DNA of 8,743 nt, from NCBI GenBank assembly GCA_047620505.1, contig JBLHKS010000275.1, positions 1 through 8,743 of the forward strand, given 5' to 3'. Origin of the DNA: JBLHKS01 sp047620505. Lineage in GTDB: Bacteria > Verrucomicrobiota > Verrucomicrobiia > Verrucomicrobiales > DEV007. Positions 1 to 5,219 of this stretch are shown here, one piece after another (within the stretch, counting starts at the first letter, position 1; each line of letters opens with the position of its first letter). Under the pieces are notes generated by a model that was given only the letters and a program-made list of their open reading frames with translations, searched no databases and was not told the DNA's origin. The translations under genes and the position numbers were made by a program.

Positions 1-70
1 GACTGATTCGAAGCCTGTAGATTCCGTCTTCTCAGCGTTGGGCTGCCGACCTCCTAGACCCCACTCGGCA
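1..70. other. Left-edge sequence without recognisable gene
   Basis: No start codon with a plausible reading frame, repeat or RNA structure stands out here. It lies downstream of the minus-strand MBL/rhodanese gene and the short ORF that follows it, so it may be 3' untranslated sequence or the remains of a decayed gene. Confidence 0.3.
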
Positions 71-163
71 TCAAAAAATCCAGAAAGTTTTCCACACCGT
101 TGCGTCCATGGGGAGCAGAGCAAGAAAGCCAATGAGTGAAGATATTTTTGAACGTGTCATCAT
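71..163 (-). CDS. Possible 30-residue hydrophobic ORF coupled to the upstream gene
   Basis: The stop codon of the MBL/rhodanese gene (TGA, 162-160) overlaps two consecutive ATG codons (163-161 and 160-158) in the next frame, an ATGATGA arrangement typical of translational coupling. The frame opened there starts MMTRSKISSLIGFLALL, a basic head followed by a hydrophobic run resembling a signal peptide or membrane segment, and stops after 30 residues at 71-73. It could be a genuine small membrane peptide, the start of a gene broken by a frameshift or deletion near position 70-110, or chance. No family is recognised. The overlap and the hydrophobic N-terminus are the only support. Confidence 0.25.
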   Translation of the reverse strand: MMTRSKISSLIGFLALLPMDATVWKTFWIF

Positions 164-1578
164 TTCGTCTCCATCTTCTTCCCCATTCCCCCTTCCACTG
201 GGAATCCCGCTTTCTTCCAAGCCTGCCCGCTTCCGGGCACGTTACAGACGCAGCCAAATCCTTTCTGCTTTAATATGCTGGTCGCGATGCTCGCCCGATA
301 GCCGCTGTCGCAATACACGGCGGTGGGCTTACTCTTATCGAGTTCTCCGAGTTTCCCGCGCAGTTCGCCCAGGAAAAAGTGGCGGGCATTCGGAATGTGG
401 CCGCCCTTCCATTCATCCGGCGAGCGCACGTCGAGCAGTTGTAACTTGTCCCCTCGGGCTTCGATTTCATGCACGGTCATTTGCCCGACTTCATCCAAGG
501 GATATCCAGTGTTGTCCCACGCGTTCATTCCACCGACGAGATAGCCGGCAAAATTCGTGTAACCAGTGCGCAGGAAGAGACGGACCACCTCGTCGAGTCT
601 ATCGTCGGACTCCAATACCAGGAGGATCGGCTTACTGGAATCCAGCAACCAGCCGGCCCAAATGGAGAGCATGGGTGAGCCGCCGATGCTGAGAGCGCCT
701 TTGATATGACCTCCGCCAAAGGCCAGCATCATGCGGGTATCAATGAGCACGTTGTCATCGTCCTCGATTGCTTCCTTGAAGGATTCTGGCGGAAGCCCGC
801 GCACATTCGGCAAGTTACCGAGCACCTCAGGGCCTTTCGCGTTCAACTCTTTCATCCGCGGATAGTAGGTCGGGGCGGGTGGCGCGGTGGAGAGAGCGTA
901 ATCGGTGAAGGTCTTCAACTCTTCAAATTGCAGGAACGCATTGAAGCGCCGCTCATAGCCGATAGTGCTATTGAGCCGGTCGCCGATGTCCGCGCCGCAG
1001 GGCGAGCCGTGACCGTGCGCTGGATATATAATTACGCCATCGTCGAGCTTCAGGTAAAAATCGCGCAAAGTGTGAAACTGTTGTTCGGCCAGCTTCTTCG
1101 CCTGACCACTGCCAAGCAGGTCCGGTCGGCCGGCGGAACCGACGAAAAGCGAGTCCCCGGTGAGCACTCCCCAAGGCGCGTCCGCATGGTCTTTCTCCGC
1201 CAGCAGATACGAAACATGCTCCGGCGTGTGGCCGGGTGTGCGCCGAACTGCAATCAAGACGGAGCCGAGCTTGAACTTGTCTCCGTCTTTGATCGCCTCG
1301 TGGTCGAAGTCGTAGCGCGCACCGCCTTCGTGGCTGACGAAGATTTTCGCTGACTCGACGCGCGCACAAAGCTCCCGCGCGCCGCTAACGAGATCGGCAT
1401 GGATATGGGTTTCGAATATGTGCGTAATCGACACCTGCTTCTCGCGAGCGAGTTGGAGGTAACACTCGACGTCAGGGCGTGGATCGAACACGGCGGCGAC
1501 TCCTTCTGAATCATCGCCGACCAGATAAGAAAGCTCGGCGATGCCGTCGGTTTGTATGCATTCAAAAATAAGGGCCAT
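160..1578 (-). CDS. CstB-like persulfide dioxygenase-sulfurtransferase (MBL fold + two rhodanese domains)
   Basis: A 472-residue cytoplasmic protein with three parts. Residues ~1-250 are an ETHE1/BaeB-like metallo-beta-lactamase domain: THIHAD (H58, H60, D62), TPGHTPEH (H117), LTGDSLF (D142) and YPAHGHG (H188). By comparison with ETHE1, H58, H117 and D142 should hold the single Fe(II) that oxidises glutathione- or protein-bound persulfide to sulfite. Residues ~262-360 are a rhodanese fold whose active loop reads LESDDRLDE with no cysteine, so it is a pseudo-rhodanese. Residues ~365-462 are a second rhodanese with an intact loop, CDSGYRA, catalytic C423. MBL, dead rhodanese, live rhodanese is the layout of Staphylococcus aureus CstB (~444 residues), which converts persulfide to thiosulfate; that function is inferred by architecture. 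ATG at 1578 gives the usual short N-terminus, with a weak AAGAAAG ribosome site. It lies 51 bases after the small membrane peptide gene on the same strand and is probably co-transcribed with it. Confidence 0.88.
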   Translation of the reverse strand: MALIFECIQTDGIAELSYLVGDDSEGVAAVFDPRPDVECYLQLAREKQVSITHIFETHIHADLVSGARELCARVESAKIFVSHEGGARYDFDHEAIKDGDKFKLGSVLIAVRRTPGHTPEHVSYLLAEKDHADAPWGVLTGDSLFVGSAGRPDLLGSGQAKKLAEQQFHTLRDFYLKLDDGVIIYPAHGHGSPCGADIGDRLNSTIGYERRFNAFLQFEELKTFTDYALSTAPPAPTYYPRMKELNAKGPEVLGNLPNVRGLPPESFKEAIEDDDNVLIDTRMMLAFGGGHIKGALSIGGSPMLSIWAGWLLDSSKPILLVLESDDRLDEVVRLFLRTGYTNFAGYLVGGMNAWDNTGYPLDEVGQMTVHEIEARGDKLQLLDVRSPDEWKGGHIPNARHFFLGELRGKLGELDKSKPTAVYCDSGYRASIATSILKQKGFGCVCNVPGSGQAWKKAGFPVEGGMGKKMETK

Positions 1579-1629
1579 AAAGTATTCTTTCTTGGTTAAG
1601 TTCGCTTCGTGGCAGCGCCGGGTGCTGAT

Positions 1630-1755
1630 TCATTTTTTGAGAATCTTGACAATCACGACGACTATAAGGACCAGCACGGCCACACAAATCACCATTCCAA
1701 GCCACATCCCTCCGCCCATCCAGCCATTCATCCATCCGTCAGTGTGATTCATCAT
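1630..1755 (-). CDS. 41-residue Met/Trp/Gly-rich single-pass membrane peptide
   Basis: The peptide begins MMNHTDGWMNGWMGGGMW, followed by one ~19-residue hydrophobic helix of Val/Ile/Leu and a basic tail (KILKK). The N-terminal segment is rich in Met, Trp, His and Gly and would face the periplasm if the lysine tail stays inside. Thioether-rich segments of this kind often bind Cu(I) or Ag(I), but here that is inference. The start is ATG at 1755 or 1752, because AAAGGAA lies 4-8 bases upstream; an in-frame TTG at 1812 gives an unconvincing polar extension. It is the only gene in the window with a good Shine-Dalgarno site. It precedes the CstB-like gene and lies ~160 bases downstream of a GGGT-N3-ACCC element. 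Short membrane proteins of this build are common beside copper-resistance genes, but no named family is assigned. Confidence 0.72.
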   Translation of the reverse strand: MMNHTDGWMNGWMGGGMWLGMVICVAVLVLIVVVIVKILKK

Positions 1756-1914
1756 AAAGTTCCTTTCGTTGCATTTTTGCGGAGCCACAGGACCCATTTC
1801 CCCGGACGGCAATCAGGCGCTGGACGGTGGGTTAATTTCATAGTGTTAGAGTCTTGGATTCTACGGATTCGTCTTCTTTCAAGGGGACGAAGCTATGCGA
1901 CGGACCTGCACTTC

Positions 1915-1934
1915 GCTATGGGGTGTAACCCTAC
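1915..1934 (-). promoter_or_regulatory. Putative operator, GGGT-N3-ACCC element, copy 1
   Basis: On the plus strand this reads GCTATGGGGTGTAACCCTAC, with a perfect GGGT-GTA-ACCC palindrome at 1921-1931. The flanks (ATGG before, CTACT after) match the copies at 5028-5049 and 5090-5111 far beyond the palindrome. Read on the minus strand the block points towards the membrane peptide/CstB operon, about 160 bases upstream of its start. The binding protein is unknown; the element does not match the remembered CueR, CopY or CusR/CopR consensus sites. Confidence 0.55.
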
Positions 1935-2003
1935 TCTACTGAAACATATCGAGGCACCCTCTGAGCGCAGCATCGAGATTCAGTATTCATGTCGGATCGG
2001 ATT

Positions 2004-2032
2004 GGTTCGTTCAGAGACAAGGTGAATGAACC
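2004..2032 (-). terminator. Hairpin after copA, possible terminator
   Basis: GGTTCGTTCA (2004-2013) and TGAATGAACC (2023-2032) form a 10-bp stem with one G-T pair around a 9-base loop, about 70 bases after the copA stop. There is no run of T following on the minus strand, so it is not a classical intrinsic terminator. It may instead protect the 3' end of the message or be a protein site. Confidence 0.35.
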
Positions 2033-2104
2033 GCCTTCATTCAATTCTCTTCAACGCCGCCAGCAAAACAACGAAACAACCCTCAGAAAATCGATTTGCA
2101 CTCG

Positions 2105-4333
2105 TTAAAACCGAATCGCAAAACCGGCGCCCGCTCCAAACTCGGAGTGATACGACCCCACGAGCGACATGTTTTTGCCGAGGACGTATTCCAACCCTGC
2201 GGCCCATTCCCATTCGGTGGCGGTGTCGTACTCGATCTCGCCAAAAGCGTGGAGCCGTTGGGTGAGCGGATAGGATTTTCCGGCGCCGAAGCGAAACTCG
2301 CCCTCGGTGTCTGCCCACGCAAAGGCATCGATGAGCATCGGCAACTTGTGACGGAAGCCGAAGATTCCGCGGTCGCCAAGTTCCTCGTTGGTCAGCTGCG
2401 CGCCGCCGAAGACGCTGCTGAACTGATTGATGGAATAGTCGTAAGTCAGGTTGATCTCGTAGTCCGTTCCGTCGATCTCGCCCCAGCCGATTTCCCAAGT
2501 CGATGCGAGAATGTTGCGCGTATTCGAAAAGACGAGCCCGCCTTCGGTCATGTGGCTCATGCCTGCCGCGCCACCCCAGAAATACCACGGGTCTTCGTAA
2601 AGGTTTTCGCGGACGTCTCGCACTTCCGGCGAGGGCTCGAAATCGTCATACTCGACCACGCGCGCCATTCCGCTGTGCATGTGATAGAGCAAGTGACAGT
2701 GGAAAAACCAGTCGCCGAGTTCGTCACTCTCAAACTCGATAACAGACGTGGACATCGGTGTCACGTCGACGGTGTGCTTGAGCGGCGCGAAATCGCCCTG
2801 CGCGTTGACGACCCGGAAAAAGTGCCCGTGCAGGTGCATCGGATGATGCATCATCGTCCGGTTGATCATGATAAAGCGAACTACCTCGCCGGATTTGATA
2901 TGGATCTGATCGGACTCGTGAAGCGCCTTGTTGTTGAGCAGCCAAACATAACGCTCCATGTTGCCATCGAGCGTCAGGCGGATTTCCCGAACCGGCTTGT
3001 CATTGGCGAACGCGGTCCGCTTCAGCGCGCGCAAACGATCGTAGATCGGCCACGGGCGAGCCGCGTCCATTCCGTCCATGACCTCGTTCGGGCTCATGTC
3101 CATCTCCATGTCCATTTTCATCGCCGCGCCTCCGTGGTCCATCTTCATCTTCATCGGCGGACTGTCATCGCCACCTCCCATGTCCATGCCCGCGTGCGCG
3201 TCTCCCATGTCCATGTCCATCGCCATGCCGGGCTTGTCGAAGGTGCCAGCGTTTACTTTGGCGTCGGTCATTCCCATGACACCACTGGGAGTGAGCGCCA
3301 GCAGCTGCTGGGGGCGAACCTTGCCCATTTGGCTGTAGAGATCTGGCAGCGGGATTTCTTTCGCAGCATGCCGTTCGCCGTTGCCGATCCAGACGGACGC
3401 ATGGCCTGAGCCGTCGTGCGCCGTGGCGCGAAATTCGTAACTACCACCGTTAGGAACGCGAACCAGCACGTCGTAAGTTTCGGCGACGCCGATGAGAAAC
3501 CGGTTCTCTTTGATCGGCTCTACCGGCAGTCCGTCAGCCGCAACGATCGTCATCGGACCGCCCGCGAACTCGACGAAAAAGAATGACGTCGCCGAGCCAT
3601 CGATGATCCGTAGTCGAACCGTTTCGCCAGCCGCTGCGGAGAGCGTTGAATCTGGTTGTCCGTTGGCGAGAAAGCGGTCGTAATAGACGTCGGAGATGTC
3701 CATCGCCGGCATCCGCTGAAGCTCGCGGCTGAAGAAATCGCCGAGCTTCCCGCGTTGCATCGCCCCGGCCAAACTCTGAGCGGAGTTCTTGCGAATCCCA
3801 TACCATTCGCTGCCGCGTTTCAGCGTTCGCATGACCTGATGCGCATCCTCATCCGCCCAATCCGAGAGCAGGACAACTTCGTCGCGATCGACCGCGTGAT
3901 CGGGGCCGCCTTTGGGCGTGATGACGATCGAGCCGTAAACTCCGCGCTGTTCCTGAAGCCTGCTGTGCGAGTGATACCAGTAGGTTCCGGAATGCCGAAG
4001 TGGGAAGCGATACGTGAAGGTTTCGCCCGGCTCGATCGGCGGGTAAGTCACGTTGGGAACGCCGTCCATGTTGTTGGGCAGCAGAATCCCATGCCAGTGA
4101 ATTGACGAATCAACATCCATCGCGTTGTGAACGCGAATCACCGCTTCATCGCCCTCACGAAACCTCAACGTCGGCCCGGGAATCCCGCCGTTGATAGTCA
4201 TGGCAGGACGTTCCTTCCCAGTGAAGTTGACCGTGCCGCGCTCGATGGTCAGGTCGTATTCGACGGTTTCGGCGAAGAGGTTCGGCGCGCAGAACAGTGT
4301 CAGGATGACAACGATTGGAATGGCGGATTTCAT
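2105..4333 (-). CDS. copA: CopA-type multicopper oxidase with C-terminal CopB-like beta-barrel domain
   Basis: A 742-residue secreted copper-resistance oxidase. Residues 1-21 are a Sec-type signal peptide (MKSAIPIVVILTLFCAPNLFA), without the twin-arginine motif usual in CopA/PcoA. Cupredoxin domains follow. All copper sites are visible: HWHG (H79, H81), WYHSHS (H121, H123), HPMHLHGH (H497, H500, H502) and HCHLLYHMHSGM, supplying H545, H547 and the type 1 ligands C546, H551 and M556. Residues ~350-423 form a loop packed with Met, Asp and His (MDMDMGDAHAGMDMGG and similar), as in CopA Cu(I)-binding segments. From ~580 to 742 the chain becomes alternating aromatic/hydrophobic strands ending GAGFAIRF with terminal Phe, resembling the CopB outer-membrane barrel but only ~160 residues long. 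CopA normally ends soon after the C-X4-H-X4-M motif. ATG 4333 is chosen because it begins the signal peptide; GTG 4372 would put 13 residues in front. No clear Shine-Dalgarno. Predicted role: oxidation of periplasmic Cu(I). Confidence 0.88.
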   Translation of the reverse strand: MKSAIPIVVILTLFCAPNLFAETVEYDLTIERGTVNFTGKERPAMTINGGIPGPTLRFREGDEAVIRVHNAMDVDSSIHWHGILLPNNMDGVPNVTYPPIEPGETFTYRFPLRHSGTYWYHSHSRLQEQRGVYGSIVITPKGGPDHAVDRDEVVLLSDWADEDAHQVMRTLKRGSEWYGIRKNSAQSLAGAMQRGKLGDFFSRELQRMPAMDISDVYYDRFLANGQPDSTLSAAAGETVRLRIIDGSATSFFFVEFAGGPMTIVAADGLPVEPIKENRFLIGVAETYDVLVRVPNGGSYEFRATAHDGSGHASVWIGNGERHAAKEIPLPDLYSQMGKVRPQQLLALTPSGVMGMTDAKVNAGTFDKPGMAMDMDMGDAHAGMDMGGGDDSPPMKMKMDHGGAAMKMDMEMDMSPNEVMDGMDAARPWPIYDRLRALKRTAFANDKPVREIRLTLDGNMERYVWLLNNKALHESDQIHIKSGEVVRFIMINRTMMHHPMHLHGHFFRVVNAQGDFAPLKHTVDVTPMSTSVIEFESDELGDWFFHCHLLYHMHSGMARVVEYDDFEPSPEVRDVRENLYEDPWYFWGGAAGMSHMTEGGLVFSNTRNILASTWEIGWGEIDGTDYEINLTYDYSINQFSSVFGGAQLTNEELGDRGIFGFRHKLPMLIDAFAWADTEGEFRFGAGKSYPLTQRLHAFGEIEYDTATEWEWAAGLEYVLGKNMSLVGSYHSEFGAGAGFAIRF

Positions 4334-4439
4334 GGTAATGGGAATGTAAGGGAGATGGGGAAACAACTGCACCTAGCGCGGTTTCGATTGAGCCAGATTG
4401 CATAGCCCTGAACTTCGCTCACTGGTCGCTGGTCGCACG

Positions 4440-4476
4440 AAAAGGCCGTCACCGCGACGATGCGGCGACGGCTTTT
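4440..4476 (-). terminator. Strong bidirectional intrinsic terminator after the His-rich gene
   Basis: GCCGTC-A-CCGC (4445-4455), loop GACGAT (4456-4461) and GCGG-C-GACGGC (4462-4472) form a ten-pair GC-rich stem with a single A-C mismatch. It is flanked by AAAAG on the left and TTTT on the right, so the transcript of either strand ends in a U-run. It lies 44 bases past the stop of the His-rich gene and ~107 bases upstream of the copA start, so it should end or attenuate transcription from the former before copA. Confidence 0.75.
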
Positions 4477-4480
4477 GAAG

Positions 4481-4510
4481 TAGAGTGGATTGGAGTGGAA
4501 TGGAATTGAG
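4481..4510. repeat. Short degenerate pentamer tract (TGGAA-like)
   Basis: Six successive five-base units read TAGAG, TGGAT, TGGAG, TGGAA, TGGAA, TTGAG. The purine-rich tract sits between the terminator hairpin and the stop codon of the His-rich gene, in its 3' untranslated region. It is probably decayed slippage-derived repeat; no function is evident. Confidence 0.5.
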
Positions 4511-4520
4511 ATGAAGCCTG

Positions 4521-4856
4521 TTAGTTGCGACGGATGACCTTCACGCTATGAATCTGAGCGGAGTCGTTATGAATCGACAGCCGCAACCAACGATCACTTC
4601 TGCTGGCGACCTGCACGCGGCCTTTGTCGTGAATGTGATCGCGCAACTCGGGCAGCGGCTGATGGAGGTAAACGTAATAGTAATGGTGGCCGTGATGCAC
4701 TTTCGCACCGTAAAGATGGCCACCAGAACTGTCGTGGCCGACTTCTCCATAGTATTCGTGAATCGTGACGCGGAGGTTGTAGGTGTCGTTGGCGCGGGCC
4801 ACTCCGAAAAAGAGGAGCGACGCGGCGAGAAGAATGAGGGAGGACTTGATGTTCAT
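4521..4856 (-). CDS. Small secreted His/Tyr-rich protein, unknown function
   Basis: This 111-residue protein has a clear Sec signal peptide (MNIKSSLILLAASLLFFGVARA, probable cut before NDTYNL). The ~89-residue mature part carries about 12 histidines, clustered in KVHHGHHYYYVYLH (about residues 51-64) and DHIHD, with alternating strand-like segments (LRVTIHEYY, RWLRLSIHN, IHSVKVIRR) that suggest a small beta-fold. No cysteine is present and no family is recognised. The His clusters and the position just upstream of copA suggest periplasmic metal binding, which is inference. Translation starts at ATG 4856 after an AT-rich leader without Shine-Dalgarno. The gene is the first on the minus side of the divergent region, faces operator copy 2 ~170 bases away, and is followed by a strong terminator. 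Confidence 0.75.
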   Translation of the reverse strand: MNIKSSLILLAASLLFFGVARANDTYNLRVTIHEYYGEVGHDSSGGHLYGAKVHHGHHYYYVYLHQPLPELRDHIHDKGRVQVASRSDRWLRLSIHNDSAQIHSVKVIRRN

Positions 4857-4883
4857 TGATTAGGTTTTGTTGTTTTTGTCGGG

Positions 4884-4901
4884 CTCGAAATCCATTTCGA
4901 G
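4884..4901. promoter_or_regulatory. Perfect 7-bp palindrome near the His-rich gene start
   Basis: CTCGAAA-TCCA-TTTCGAG is a perfect inverted repeat with a four-base spacer, 28-45 bases upstream of the ATG at 4856. It could be an operator overlapping the promoter or start region, or a hairpin in the 5' leader of the message. Confidence 0.4.
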
Positions 4902-4952
4902 GAGGGAGATTCATTTGCTTGGCGATTGTGCGTTATCGGTGCTTCAGGAGGT

Positions 4953-4963
4953 CATGTGACATG
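4953..4963. repeat. Short palindrome CATGT-G-ACATG
   Basis: An 11-base perfect palindrome with one central base, about 100 bases upstream of the His-rich gene. It is short enough to be chance; it may contribute to the promoter region. Confidence 0.2.
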
Positions 4964-5027
4964 TAGTTATGGAGCGATTACTCACATCTTGATATCCGCA
5001 CCCGAGCCTCGTCTGTTCGTCACTGCA

Positions 5028-5049
5028 CCGCCATGGGGTGTATCCCTAC
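5028..5049 (-). promoter_or_regulatory. Putative operator, GGGT-N3-ACCC element, copy 2
   Basis: The core reads CCATGGGGTGTATCCCTAC. The palindrome is GGGT-GTA-TCCC, one base off perfect. Read on the minus strand it has the same polarity towards the His-rich gene as copy 1 has towards its operon, ~170 bases from the start. It forms a 22-base inverted repeat (19 of 22 matching) with copy 3 across a 40-base spacer. Confidence 0.55.
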
Positions 5050-5089
5050 CGCGATTCGGATTGAGCGAGAATTCCAGACGACCCTGAAA

Positions 5090-5111
5090 GTAGGGTTTTA
5101 CCCCATGGCGG
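5090..5111 (+). promoter_or_regulatory. Putative operator, GGGT-N3-ACCC element, copy 3
   Basis: GTAGGGTTTTACCCCATGG contains a perfect GGGT-TTT-ACCC palindrome and faces the SLC13 operon about 110 bases upstream of its ATG. An additional ACCCT half-site lies at 5081-5085, so the local order is ACCCT, AGGGT, ACCCC. The extra half-site could support cooperative binding at this copy. Confidence 0.55.
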
Positions 5112-5157
5112 ATCGCGCAGGAGTGAGGATAGTTTGTCGGCAATCAGAGTTTCGTCC

Positions 5158-5186
5158 CTAACTAACTGGAGCGCCGCGTTGGTTAG
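5158..5186 (+). promoter_or_regulatory. Inverted repeat in the leader of the SLC13 gene
   Basis: CTAACTAAC (5158-5166) and GTTGGTTAG (5178-5186) pair over nine positions with one G-T, around an 11-base loop containing GGAG. It lies 33 bases upstream of the ATG, a gene with no Shine-Dalgarno of its own. It could be an RNA hairpin in the 5' leader or a second protein site. Confidence 0.35.
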
Positions 5187-5219
5187 TCTGGCCGCTGGCA
5201 ACGTCTTTACGTCAACTCA

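Larger units (their letters stand above)
1756..2104. other. 349-base intergenic region upstream of the peptide/CstB operon
   Basis: This lies between the copA stop (2105) and the start of the small membrane peptide (1755), both on the minus strand. It contains an imperfect 10-bp inverted repeat at 2004-2032 just after copA and one copy of the shared palindromic element at 1915-1934. It should therefore hold the end of the copA transcript and the promoter of the next operon. No convincing -35/-10 pair stands out and no coding frame looks real. Confidence 0.6.
4373..4520. other. Gap between the His-rich gene and copA
   Basis: This gap holds the hairpin terminator at 4440-4476 and the pentamer tract at 4481-4510. 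Because a terminator stands between the two genes, a promoter for copA would be expected in about 4340-4435, but no good -35/-10 pair is visible. Partial read-through from the His-rich gene is the alternative. Confidence 0.4.
4857..5219. other. Divergent regulatory region between copper genes and transporter operon
   Basis: This 363-base gap separates the minus-strand His-rich gene from the plus-strand SLC13 operon, so it must contain both promoters. It holds a palindrome at 4884-4901, a short one at 4953-4963, two facing copies of the GGGT-N3-ACCC element (5028-5049 and 5090-5111) and an inverted repeat at 5158-5186 in the transporter leader. GATAGT at 5128-5133 is a weak -10 candidate for the plus strand. 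No protein-coding frame here looks real. Confidence 0.7.

Noticed and set aside
108..692. 194-residue plus-strand open frame at the left end
   Set aside because: Covers the antisense of the active rhodanese domain; Arg/Ser-rich composition typical of a shadow frame.
706..1353. 215-residue plus-strand open frame
   Set aside because: Antisense to the well-supported MBL/rhodanese gene and without recognisable motifs.
1756..1812. Upstream TTG start for the small membrane peptide
   Set aside because: The ATG at 1755/1752 has a well placed AAAGGAA; the extension is polar and lacks a ribosome site.
2096..3409. 437-residue plus-strand open frame
   Set aside because: It lies entirely antisense to the multicopper oxidase. 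Its His/Val-rich repetitive stretches are the reverse of the Met/Asp-rich coding segment, and no family features are present.
4334..4372. Upstream GTG start for copA
   Set aside because: It would place 13 residues in front of a clean signal peptide beginning at ATG 4333, and no ribosome site precedes it.
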